A stretch of DNA of 64,000 nucleotides, taken from positions 186,001-250,000 of the forward strand of contig NZ_CP104562.2 in assembly GCF_025398155.2 (NCBI RefSeq), in the 5' to 3' direction. Every line of letters begins with the position of its first letter. The first letter of the stretch is position 1. The notes beneath the pieces are model-generated. The model worked only from the letters and a program-made list of their open reading frames with translations. It was not told the origin of the DNA and searched no databases. A program made the position numbers and the translations under genes. Below, piece by piece: positions 7,755 through 15,507 of the stretch. Source of the DNA: Roseateles amylovorans. GTDB lineage: Bacteria > Pseudomonadota > Gammaproteobacteria > Burkholderiales > Burkholderiaceae_C.

Positions 7755-9740
7755 GTGGACAGCAGTCAAAAATTCATCGCCCGCAATCGCACCCCTCGGG
7801 TGCAGATCGAGTACGACGTCGAACTCTATGGCGCCCAACGGAAGGTGCAACTGCCCTTCGTGATCGGCGTGCTGGCGGATCTGGCCGGGCCATCGGCCTC
7901 ACCGCCGCCACTGGAAAACCGCCGGTTCCTGGACATCGACATCGACAACTTCGATGCCCGCATGAAAGCGCTGCAGCCGCAGGTGACGCTGCGGGTGCCC
8001 AACACGCTCAGCGGTGAGGGTGAACTGGCCGTCGCGCTGACCTTTGAGGCCATGAGCGATTTCTCACCGGCCGCCATTGCCACTCAGGTGCCCGCGCTGG
8101 GACAACGGCTGGATGCCCGACAGCAACTGGCCAACCTGTCCACCTACATCGACGGTAAGCATGAGGCTGAACAGCTGCTGAGCCGCCTGTTGGCCGATCC
8201 GTCCTCACTGCGCCAACTCGCCGCCGACGCCCCCGACGGCGCACCCAGCGTCGACGCCCCAAGCGCCAGTGCACCGCCGCCCGCGGACCCTCCGCCGGCC
8301 GCCGACAACTTCACCACCCTGTTGCGTCAATCCTTCAAGCCCACCTCCGAAGAGGCGTTTGATCAGATGACGCGTGCCGTGCAGGCGATGGCCCGGGCGG
8401 CCCTCGGCGACCCTGCCCGGATCCGGCCCGACTGCATGGCCACGCTGGAGGCGCTGATTGCCTCGATCGACGCCCAGCTGTCGCGGCAGATCAACGGCAT
8501 CCTGCACCACCCGGACTATCAGCGCCTGGAGGCCTCCTGGCGCGGCCTGCACTACCTGGTCTTCCATACCGAGACCGACGAGCAACTCAAGATCCGTGTG
8601 CTGCCGCTGTCGCAGCAGGAGCTGGGCCGCACCTTGCGTCGGTACAAGGGGGTCAGCTGGGACCAGTCGCCCCTCTTCAAGAAGATCTATGAAGAGGAAT
8701 ACGGCCAGTTCGGCGGGGAACCCTACGGCCTTCTGGTGGGGGACTACCACTTCGATCATTCACCCCCGCATGTGGAAATCCTCACCGAGATGAGCCGGAT
8801 CGCCGCCGCGGCGCATGTGCCCTTCATCGCCGGCGCGTCGCCCACGGTGATGCAGATGGAGTCCTGGCGCGAACTTGCCAATCCGCGCAATCTCACCAAG
8901 ATCTTCACCACGCCGGAATACGCCAGCTGGCGGGCGCTGCGCGCGAGCGAGGATGCGCGCTACCTGGCGCTGGCCATGCCCCGGTTCCTGGCGAGGCCGC
9001 CCTACGGTGCCAAGACGCTGCCGGTGGAGGCCTTCGATTTCGAGGAGGACCTGGGTGCCCCCGACCCCGACCGCTACACCTGGTGCAACGCCGCCTATGC
9101 GATGGGTACGAACATTGCGCGGTCCTTCAAGCGGTACGGCTGGTGTTCGCGGATCCGGGGCGTCGAATCCGGCGGCGCGATGGACGACCTGCCCCATCAC
9201 GCCTTCCCGACTGACGATGGCGGTGTGGACCTGAAATGTCCGACCGAGATCGCCATCTCCGACCGTCGGGAGGCCGAGCTGTCGCAGAACGGCTTCATGG
9301 CGCTGATCCACCGAAAGAACTCGGACTTCGCCGCGTTCATCGGCGCACAGTCGCTGCAGCAACCGCTGGCCTATGACGATCCCGATGCCACCGCCAATGC
9401 GGCCTTGGCCGCACGGCTGCCCTACCTCTTCGCCTGCTGCCGCTTTGCCCATTACCTGAAATGCATGGTGCGCGACAAGGTCGGGTCATTCAAGTCCCGC
9501 GAGGCGATGCAGCGCTGGCTGAACGACTGGATCCTGGCCTATGTCGACGGCGATCCGGCCAACAGCACCGAGCAGACCAAGGCCGAGCGACCGTTGGCCG
9601 CCGCCGAGATCACGATCGAGGAGGTCGAAGGGGCGCCCGGTTACTACAGCTCGAAATTCCATCTGAAACCGCACTACCAGTTGGAGGGGCTGACGGTCTC
9701 GCTGCGGCTGGTGTCGCGGCTGCCGTCCGAGAAGCAGTGA
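7755..9740 (+). CDS. tssBC: Fused T6SS contractile sheath protein TssB-TssC
   Basis: One 661-residue frame encodes both sheath subunits. Residues about 1-157 are TssB (RNRTPRVQIEYDVELYGAQR, LPFVIGVLADLAG, FLDIDIDNFDARMKALQP, LTFEAMSDFSP). A Pro/Ala/Ser linker follows at about 158-184. Residues about 185-661 are TssC (SWRGLHYLVFHTETDEQLKI, PFIAGASPTVMQMESWREL, and near the C-terminus RDKVGSFKSREAMQRWLNDW). In known T6SS these are separate proteins that interlock one to one. No stop or start signal is seen between the parts. The short TssC N-terminal helix, which in other systems is the ClpV recognition site, is directly attached to the linker; no clpV is in the window. Confidence 0.93.
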   Translation: MDSSQKFIARNRTPRVQIEYDVELYGAQRKVQLPFVIGVLADLAGPSASPPPLENRRFLDIDIDNFDARMKALQPQVTLRVPNTLSGEGELAVALTFEAMSDFSPAAIATQVPALGQRLDARQQLANLSTYIDGKHEAEQLLSRLLADPSSLRQLAADAPDGAPSVDAPSASAPPPADPPPAADNFTTLLRQSFKPTSEEAFDQMTRAVQAMARAALGDPARIRPDCMATLEALIASIDAQLSRQINGILHHPDYQRLEASWRGLHYLVFHTETDEQLKIRVLPLSQQELGRTLRRYKGVSWDQSPLFKKIYEEEYGQFGGEPYGLLVGDYHFDHSPPHVEILTEMSRIAAAAHVPFIAGASPTVMQMESWRELANPRNLTKIFTTPEYASWRALRASEDARYLALAMPRFLARPPYGAKTLPVEAFDFEEDLGAPDPDRYTWCNAAYAMGTNIARSFKRYGWCSRIRGVESGGAMDDLPHHAFPTDDGGVDLKCPTEIAISDRREAELSQNGFMALIHRKNSDFAAFIGAQSLQQPLAYDDPDATANAALAARLPYLFACCRFAHYLKCMVRDKVGSFKSREAMQRWLNDWILAYVDGDPANSTEQTKAERPLAAAEITIEEVEGAPGYYSSKFHLKPHYQLEGLTVSLRLVSRLPSEKQ

Positions 9741-9943
9741 GCACCCGCGATGACGGCCCGCAGTGACGACCGGCGGCGACCACACGCAGTAACGACACGC
9801 AGTAACGCCAAGCGGTGGTGGCTTGCAGTGATGACCAGCACTGACCCAGGCACTGACCGACATGTTGACGAGAGCCGCCGGCAGGACGCAGTGACCGCGC
9901 CGGCGCACGCATTCCACGATTGATCCGCTGAGGAGACCGGCCC
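9741..9943. repeat. Degenerate repeats between tssBC and hcp
   Basis: The 203-base spacer contains imperfect repeats of a GCAGTRACG core (for example around 9760-9830: ccgcagtgacgac, cgcagtaacgac, cgcagtaacgcc, gcagtgatgacc). No gene is recognised. It is one of the few non-coding gaps in the operon, so an hcp-proximal promoter or an mRNA processing or stabilising element would fit here, which is inference. Confidence 0.45.
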
Positions 9944-10480
9944 ATGCCAGGCAACGCATTCATCAAGTTCGAGAAGACCGATGGCGGCACAGCCGCGGGC
10001 GAGTCCCAGCAGCCCGGGCACCTGGGCTCCGCCGGTTGGATCGAGATCGCGGACTGGAGCTGGGAGGCCAGCGCCGATGCGAGCCATCTGAAGGGCACCG
10101 GCTCGGCCGTGGGCAAGCCCTCCGCGGGTGCGCTCAGCTTCTCCCACTACTACGACAAATCCTCACCGCTGCTGATGCAGTTCATCGTCCGGGGCACGCA
10201 TTTCAAGACCGCCACCATCGACATGCTCAAGCAGACCGGGGCAGACCAACCCACCCTGTTCTTCCAGATCAGTTTCAAGGACGTGTTCATCACCAAGGTG
10301 TCGAACAAGGGCGGCGAGGACGGCAGCGTCTCGCAGGATGTGGAGTTCGTCTTCAAGCAGATGGCGCTGGGCTACAAGCGGCAGAACAACGATGGCTCGC
10401 TGGCGGCGGCGCAGTTCTTCCGCTGGAACATTGCCGAGATGACCCAGGACACGCCGGAGCTGCGACTGTCGATTCAATGA
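9944..10480 (+). CDS. hcp: Hcp-family T6SS tube protein, copy 1
   Basis: Hcp forms hexameric rings that stack into the inner tube expelled by the sheath. The 178-residue product starts MPGNAFIKFEKTDG and contains GWIEIADWSWEASADAS, LSFSHYYDKSSPLLMQFIVRG and the classic SVSQDVEFVFKQMALGYKRQ block. These are standard Hcp features. An AAGGAG-like site (gaggagacc) precedes the start. It is 30 bases upstream of a second hcp and is about 50% similar to it by eye, indicating local duplication. Confidence 0.93.
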   Translation: MPGNAFIKFEKTDGGTAAGESQQPGHLGSAGWIEIADWSWEASADASHLKGTGSAVGKPSAGALSFSHYYDKSSPLLMQFIVRGTHFKTATIDMLKQTGADQPTLFFQISFKDVFITKVSNKGGEDGSVSQDVEFVFKQMALGYKRQNNDGSLAAAQFFRWNIAEMTQDTPELRLSIQ

Positions 10481-10510
10481 TTCGGGCCTTGCGCCAACGA
10501 AGGAGTTTCC

Positions 10511-11041
10511 ATGCCCGGCAATAGCTTCATCAATTTCGGCAAGAACGACGTGCCCATCGGCGAGTCGATGCAGAAGGGCCACCACGGTCAGGACGGCTGG
10601 ATCGAGATCAGTGACTGGAGCTTCGACATCGAAGCCGATCACAGCGAAACCCGTGGCGGCGGTGCGGCGGTCGGCAAGGCCTTGCCGGGCTCGTTGTCGA
10701 TCTCCCACTATGTCGACTCGTCCTCGGCGGCCTTGCTGTCGAAGATGGTGGCGGGTCGGCACTTTCCACTGATCACCATCGAGATGCTCAAGGCCACCGG
10801 TGCGGATGCCGGCCCGCAGACCTTCTTCCAGGTCAAGGTGGCCGAGGCATTCGTCACCAAGGTGGCCACCAAGGGTGGCGAGGACGGGACGATGTCGCAG
10901 GACGTCGAGTTCGTCTTCAAGGAGGTGTTCGTCGGCTACAAGCCGCAGAACGACGCGGGCAAGCTGGACGCTGCGCTGGGCTTCGAATGGAGCGTGCGTG
11001 AGAACCGCATCGGGTCGTCGATCTCCGACAAGCTCCGCTGA
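10511..11041 (+). CDS. hcp: Hcp-family T6SS tube protein, copy 2
   Basis: Second full Hcp, 176 residues, beginning MPGNSFINFGKNDVPIGES and carrying GWIEISDWSFDIEADHSE, LSISHYVDSSSAALLSKMV and TMSQDVEFVFKEVFVGYKPQ. The start has a strong site (gaaggag, 10499-10505). Either copy 1 or copy 2 could form the tube, or they could form mixed tubes. It ends 5 bases before the next Hcp-like gene, so the cluster is co-transcribed. Confidence 0.93.
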   Translation: MPGNSFINFGKNDVPIGESMQKGHHGQDGWIEISDWSFDIEADHSETRGGGAAVGKALPGSLSISHYVDSSSAALLSKMVAGRHFPLITIEMLKATGADAGPQTFFQVKVAEAFVTKVATKGGEDGTMSQDVEFVFKEVFVGYKPQNDAGKLDAALGFEWSVRENRIGSSISDKLR

Positions 11042-11046
11042 CCGTC

Positions 11047-11619
11047 ATGGCGTCCTCACTGGTGCAACTGCAGCTGTCGATCGATGGCCGCCCGGTGGTC
11101 GGCGAGAGCCAGCTCGCGGGCCATGAGGGGCACATCGAGATCCGCGCGGTGGAGTGGTCGGTCGCCACGGCCTCCCTGGATCAGGCCGATGCGCCCACCG
11201 GCTCGGCCAACTTCGGCGCGCTGCGCCTGCGCAAGTCGTTTGACCGCAGCAGCCTGCCGTTGTCGGCGGCGCTGGCCCGCGGCGCGCGCGTGGATCGCGC
11301 ACGGCTGTGGGTGCTGGACGGCCATTCCGGTGCCGGACCCGGTGCCTTCGCCGCTGGGGCGTCGCCGCAGGACCGAAGCGCCGCCGGTGGGTCCGGCGAT
11401 GACGACTTCTGGCGCGCCGTGTTGCTCATCGACATGAGCGGGGCACGGCTGACTCGACTCAGCACCGACACCGATGGCAACCAGGGATGGGTGCATCTGT
11501 CCGAGCACTGGGAGCTGTCCGGATTCGCGCGGGTCGAACTGCAGTATTTCCCGCTGTCGGAAAGCGGCCAGCCCCTGCCTGCCACGTCGGTGACGCTGCA
11601 TGCGAGGACCGGGTCATGA
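11047..11619 (+). CDS. Divergent Hcp-like protein, copy 3
   Basis: This 190-residue protein keeps the Hcp framework in weakened form: VVGESQLAGHEGHIEIRAVEWSV lines up with the GES...GH.GWIEI.DWS region of the neighbouring Hcp, and FDRSSLPLSAALARG with the DxSSxxLS segment. A Gly/Ala/Asp-rich insertion sits at about residues 97-122. The C-terminal SQDVEFVF block is not preserved. It is probably a tube-related component that has lost standard function, such as a tube terminus or adaptor; that role is inference. Its stop overlaps the next start. Confidence 0.7.
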   Translation: MASSLVQLQLSIDGRPVVGESQLAGHEGHIEIRAVEWSVATASLDQADAPTGSANFGALRLRKSFDRSSLPLSAALARGARVDRARLWVLDGHSGAGPGAFAAGASPQDRSAAGGSGDDDFWRAVLLIDMSGARLTRLSTDTDGNQGWVHLSEHWELSGFARVELQYFPLSESGQPLPATSVTLHARTGS

Positions 11620-12431
11620 TGAGCGTCCAACCGGCGAGCAGGCCGGCGAGCAGTCCTGCGGCAGGCCCGGCTCCGGCACTGGTGCGCCACTATCTGTCCC
11701 TGACCGCGCCCGATGGCCGCCTGCTGGCGGGGGACTCCGTGGTGGCGGGTCTGCGCGACTGGATTGAGCTGCAGGCCTGCGAGTGGTCGCAGCAGGTCGA
11801 GCCCGCCCTGCCGGAAGCGGCGGCGCTGCCCTCCGCGTTTCGCCTTTTCAAGCGCATGGATCGCGCCAGCACCGCCTTGCTCGGTGCGCTGACGCGTCAG
11901 CTGCGGTTGAAGGCGGTGATCCGGGTGGAAGGTGCTGCGGCTGCGCATTACCCGCTCACGTTGCGGCTGCATGACGCGCGACTGATCGACTACCAGGTGA
12001 CGATCAGCCAGGACGGCTCGTCCGCAGCCATCCAGGAGCTGCTGTCGCTCGACTTCTCCCGGCTGGAGATGGACTATCGCTGGGAAGACGGCAAAACGAC
12101 CTCGGTGCAGCTTCAGAGGCCGCCGGGCGCGTCGCTGCGGGCGGCCGACGGTCGGCGGGCTGCCGGCGTGCAGGCGGCCACCGCCATGGCGGTCGGCCTT
12201 TCATTTCCATCGGCGCGATCGTCATCGCCATCGTCACTGTCCGGAGCCGCGTCACCACAGGCGCTCACGGCCGAGTTGCTCTCCGATGTGATGGCCCACC
12301 TGGCGACCAGCCAGGTGGGTGACCGCGCGGCAGCCAGCGCTGACCGCGCCGCTTGGCGGCTGACCGACGGGCCGGTCACGGTGCAGCCGCTCGAGCAGCT
12401 CTGGGCATCCTGGCGGAGGTCGGCCGAATGA
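11616..12431 (+). CDS. Divergent Hcp-like protein with C-terminal extension, copy 4
   Basis: The 271-residue product begins inside the previous stop (ATGA overlap). After a Pro/Ala/Ser leader it shows an Hcp-like pattern: LLAGDSVVAGLRDWIELQAC followed by EWSQQ, FRLFKRMDRASTALLGALTR, and YQVTISQDGSSAAIQELLSL, which matches the T.....SQD..F.F block of Hcp. A roughly 110-residue Ser/Ala-rich tail follows (from about 160). Size and tail differ from canonical Hcp (about 160-180 residues). Assignment to the Hcp fold is by alignment by eye to copies 1 and 2. Its stop overlaps tssE by ATGA. Confidence 0.65.
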   Translation: MMSVQPASRPASSPAAGPAPALVRHYLSLTAPDGRLLAGDSVVAGLRDWIELQACEWSQQVEPALPEAAALPSAFRLFKRMDRASTALLGALTRQLRLKAVIRVEGAAAAHYPLTLRLHDARLIDYQVTISQDGSSAAIQELLSLDFSRLEMDYRWEDGKTTSVQLQRPPGASLRAADGRRAAGVQAATAMAVGLSFPSARSSSPSSLSGAASPQALTAELLSDVMAHLATSQVGDRAAASADRAAWRLTDGPVTVQPLEQLWASWRRSAE

Positions 12432-13252
12432 CCCAGACTGCCGCCTCCGTGATGACGGGCGATCTTCCCCGGGACTGGCGAGCCCCGTCACTGCTGGACC
12501 GCCTGTTCCCCGACCTGGAGGGCGCCGCTGCAGATCCTGCGCATGGGAGTCGGCACGGGCCGCTGCACCAAGGCATGGGCGACCGCGGTGCCCAGGCCGG
12601 CGCTCGGACCACAGCCCGGGGCGCGACCCAGGGCGAGGTCCATGGCCATGTCCACATCGAGGCCGTCGTCGGGGCCGGGGCCTTGGCTTGGGCCGAAGGC
12701 GAAGCCGGCCGACCCTTCGATTCCTTTCTCAGCCCTGTGGCACGAAGCCCGCTTCCGGATCACGACGACCCTCGCCAGGCGCTTCGGCGTGCCGTCCTGC
12801 GCCATGTCGATTGGCTCTTCAACACGATCCGACCGGAGCCGGGCAGCTTGGCCGCGAGCGAGCCCGTCGGGCACGCGCCGGATCGCGTCGCCCTGCCATG
12901 GCGCGACCTGCCGCATGTCCAGCGTTCGGTCCTGAACTACGGCATTCCGGCCTTCACCGGGCGCCTGCTGACCGCGCTGGACTCGCGCGAGCTCGAACGG
13001 TCGCTCGAAGAGGCCTTGCGACGATTCGAACCGCGTCTGCGGCCCGAGTCGATCCGCATCACCGTGGCATCCGGTGCCGAGGCCACAACGGGCGTGCCGG
13101 GCGCGATGCCTGCGGCCGACCGTGCCGCTCCCCAGGTGCGGGTGTTCATTCGTGCCGAGCTGTGGGACCGATCCCGGCCCCAGATGCTGACCCTGGCGGC
13201 GGACATGGATGTCGACACCGGCCGCACCCGCGTGCTGGACCTGGGAGGCTGA
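12428..13252 (+). CDS. tssE: T6SS baseplate protein TssE (gp25-like), extended
   Basis: TssE is the baseplate wedge component related to phage T4 gp25. Evidence is LLDRLFPDLE at residues 22-31, RQALRRAVLRHVDWLFNTIRP, HVQRSVLNYGIPAFTG, LEEALRRFEPRLRPESIRI and the terminal DMDVDTGRTRVLDLGG. The protein is 274 residues, longer than the usual 140-180, because of a Gly/Ala/His-rich insertion at about residues 32-110 and a second insertion near 214-235. It starts within the stop of the preceding hcp-like gene. Confidence 0.85.
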   Translation: MTQTAASVMTGDLPRDWRAPSLLDRLFPDLEGAAADPAHGSRHGPLHQGMGDRGAQAGARTTARGATQGEVHGHVHIEAVVGAGALAWAEGEAGRPFDSFLSPVARSPLPDHDDPRQALRRAVLRHVDWLFNTIRPEPGSLAASEPVGHAPDRVALPWRDLPHVQRSVLNYGIPAFTGRLLTALDSRELERSLEEALRRFEPRLRPESIRITVASGAEATTGVPGAMPAADRAAPQVRVFIRAELWDRSRPQMLTLAADMDVDTGRTRVLDLGG

Positions 13253-13263
13253 GGCCAGTCGCC

Positions 13264-15507
13264 ATGGATGCTCGTCTGCTGAATCACTACAACCAGGAAC
13301 TGGGCTACCTGCGCGAGTTGGGCGCCGAGTTTGCTCAGGCCTTCCCGCAGCTGGCGGGGCGGCTCGACATGGGCTCGCTGGACGTGGCCGATCCCTACAT
13401 CGAACGGCTGCTGGAAGGCTGTGCCTTCCTCTCTGCACGCATCCATCTCAAGATGGCGACCGAGGCACCCCGGCTGTCGCACCGCCTGCTCGAGCAGGTC
13501 TATCCGCATTTCACCGCGCCGACGCCGGCGATGGTCGTCCTTCAATTGGCCACCCGACCCTCTGCGGACTTGCTCAAGGGGCTGACGCTGCCCCGCGACA
13601 CCCGGCTGTTCAGTCCGCCGGTGGGTGCCGCAGCCAGGCGCTGCGAGTTCCGGACCGCACAGGACACGCGGTTGACCCCGATCCAGGTCGAGCGGGCCAG
13701 CCTGACGCGGCATCTGGCCGATGTTCGGCTCGATCCGCATGCGCTGTCCGCCCTGGCCGCTCCGCCGTTGAGCGCTCTGCGCCTGCAACTGAGCCTGCCG
13801 GCCGGGCAGCGGTTTGATCAATTGGCGCAGGACCGGCTTCGGCTCTACCTCAGCGGCCCCCGCGACATCAGCGCCCGATTGCATGAGTTGTTGCTGACCC
13901 ACTATGTGGGCGTGGTGGCCGAGGTCGGCGCAGGCGTGGCCGCCGAGGCGTCGGCGGAGCCGGATGTCTTCTCGCTGCAGGCGCTGCGCGACCGCCGTTC
14001 GGGTCTGGGGGAGGGGGCTGTCGGCGATGGCGCTTGGCAGCGGCCGTTGCCGGGGGCCGCGGTGCGCGCGGTCGGCCTGGCGGACGACGAAGCCCTGCTG
14101 CCGGACACGCCCGCCGGATTCTCCGGACTGCGACTGTTGCAGGAAAGTTTGACCTTCCCGGAGCGACTGCTGTTTGTGGACCTCGTCGGTCTGGCTCCGG
14201 CATTCCGGCGGCCAGCCACCGGTCGTTCCAGCCGCCTGGCGCTGGTGCTGCTGCTCTCCGACCCGGCGCCGCAGCTTGAAGGGATTGTCGGGGCCCATCA
14301 CCTGCTCACCAACTGTGTGACGGCCATCAATCTGTTTCCCCATCGCGCCGACCGGTTGGATCTCCATGACCGAGACCATGAGCACCATGTGGTGCCCGAT
14401 CGCACCGCGCCGCTGGATTTCGAGGTTCATGGTGTGCAGTCGGTCGTCGGCATCGATGCCTCGGGGAAGGAAGGACCCTTGCAGCCGCTCTACGGCAGCG
14501 CCGGCGCGGCGGCCGGCGAGCCGGCTTACTCGCTCCGGCGCGAACCGAGGCTGCCTGGCACCGGCCCGGGGGCGTTGGCCGCTCGTTCCAGCTATGCGGG
14601 AACCGAAGTCTTCCTGGCGGTGGTGGAGGGCGAGGGCAGCGCCCATCCCGGGCCTGCGGACGCGGCGTCGACCTCCGGTCCCTGGCCGGGCGACACCGTG
14701 GCGTCGCCGCGTGCGGCGGATCGTCGCGCAGTGGTGGCCGATGCCGTCCCCCCGTCGCCGTCGCCGGGATCTTCTGAGCGCAACTGGCGCCACGGAGACG
14801 CCGCAGCGGCGAACGAGGTCCAGCCGCGCGATGGGCTCGGGCGGCCATCGCCGGCATGGCGTCCCAGCGCCTTGGCGCTGCGGCTGCGCTGCACCAACCG
14901 TGATCTCCCGTTGTTCATCCCGTTGCACGCGCCGGTGACTGCGTTCGCTCCAGGGGCGGCGTCGGCGCCGGCGCCCTTGCAGGAGGGCCGTGAGCCCCTG
15001 TCGACGGGCTTCACCGTAGACAGCGACGCGCCGCTGCTGGGCGCCTCGGTGGTGGCGGGGCCGTCCCGCCCCCTGCCTGCCACTTTGGCGGGCGATGCCA
15101 CCTGGCGCTTGCTTCAGCTCCTGCCGCTGAACTACCTGTCGCTGCTCGATACCGACGGCGGTGAGGCGGCCTCGGCCTTGCGTCAGATGTTGGGATGCCT
15201 GCCGCAGGCGGCGGATCCGGCGGTGCGTCGACAGATCGATGCCCTGCAACAGGTGACGGTGCGCCCCGCCGTCCGGCGACATCCCGCCCCTGGCCCGATG
15301 GCCTTTGCCCGCGGCCTGGTGGTGACCCTGGTCGTGGATGAACTTGCCCACCCGGGTGGCAATGCCTTCCAGTTCGGGCTGGTGATGCATCAGTGGCTCT
15401 CGCGGCACGTCACGATGAACAGTTTTGTCGAGACGGTCTTGCAGTCCCTGTCTCGGGGGGAAGTCGCTCGCTGGGCGCCGCGCCTGGGAGAGCAGCCCTC
15501 GCTATGA
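13264..15507 (+). CDS. tssF: T6SS baseplate protein TssF (VasA/ImpG family), extended
   Basis: TssF with TssG and TssE forms the baseplate wedge. The N-terminus is diagnostic: LLNHYNQELGYLRELGAEFA, PYIERLLEGCAFLSARIHLK and LLEQVYPHFTAPTPAMVV. The C-terminal half has LNYLSLLDTDGG, FARGLVVTLVVDE and the HQWLSRHVTMNSFVETVL block typical of the family. At 747 residues it exceeds the usual 580-630, mainly from low-complexity Ala/Gly/Pro/Ser insertions at about 215-265 and 450-535. It starts 11 bases after tssE and its stop overlaps tssG by ATGA. Confidence 0.92.
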   Translation: MDARLLNHYNQELGYLRELGAEFAQAFPQLAGRLDMGSLDVADPYIERLLEGCAFLSARIHLKMATEAPRLSHRLLEQVYPHFTAPTPAMVVLQLATRPSADLLKGLTLPRDTRLFSPPVGAAARRCEFRTAQDTRLTPIQVERASLTRHLADVRLDPHALSALAAPPLSALRLQLSLPAGQRFDQLAQDRLRLYLSGPRDISARLHELLLTHYVGVVAEVGAGVAAEASAEPDVFSLQALRDRRSGLGEGAVGDGAWQRPLPGAAVRAVGLADDEALLPDTPAGFSGLRLLQESLTFPERLLFVDLVGLAPAFRRPATGRSSRLALVLLLSDPAPQLEGIVGAHHLLTNCVTAINLFPHRADRLDLHDRDHEHHVVPDRTAPLDFEVHGVQSVVGIDASGKEGPLQPLYGSAGAAAGEPAYSLRREPRLPGTGPGALAARSSYAGTEVFLAVVEGEGSAHPGPADAASTSGPWPGDTVASPRAADRRAVVADAVPPSPSPGSSERNWRHGDAAAANEVQPRDGLGRPSPAWRPSALALRLRCTNRDLPLFIPLHAPVTAFAPGAASAPAPLQEGREPLSTGFTVDSDAPLLGASVVAGPSRPLPATLAGDATWRLLQLLPLNYLSLLDTDGGEAASALRQMLGCLPQAADPAVRRQIDALQQVTVRPAVRRHPAPGPMAFARGLVVTLVVDELAHPGGNAFQFGLVMHQWLSRHVTMNSFVETVLQSLSRGEVARWAPRLGEQPSL

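Noticed and set aside
12937..15408. An 823-codon open frame antisense to tssF
   Set aside because: Composition is Arg/Gln/Gly-rich and it mirrors the codon structure of tssE and tssF; TssF is clearly the real gene.
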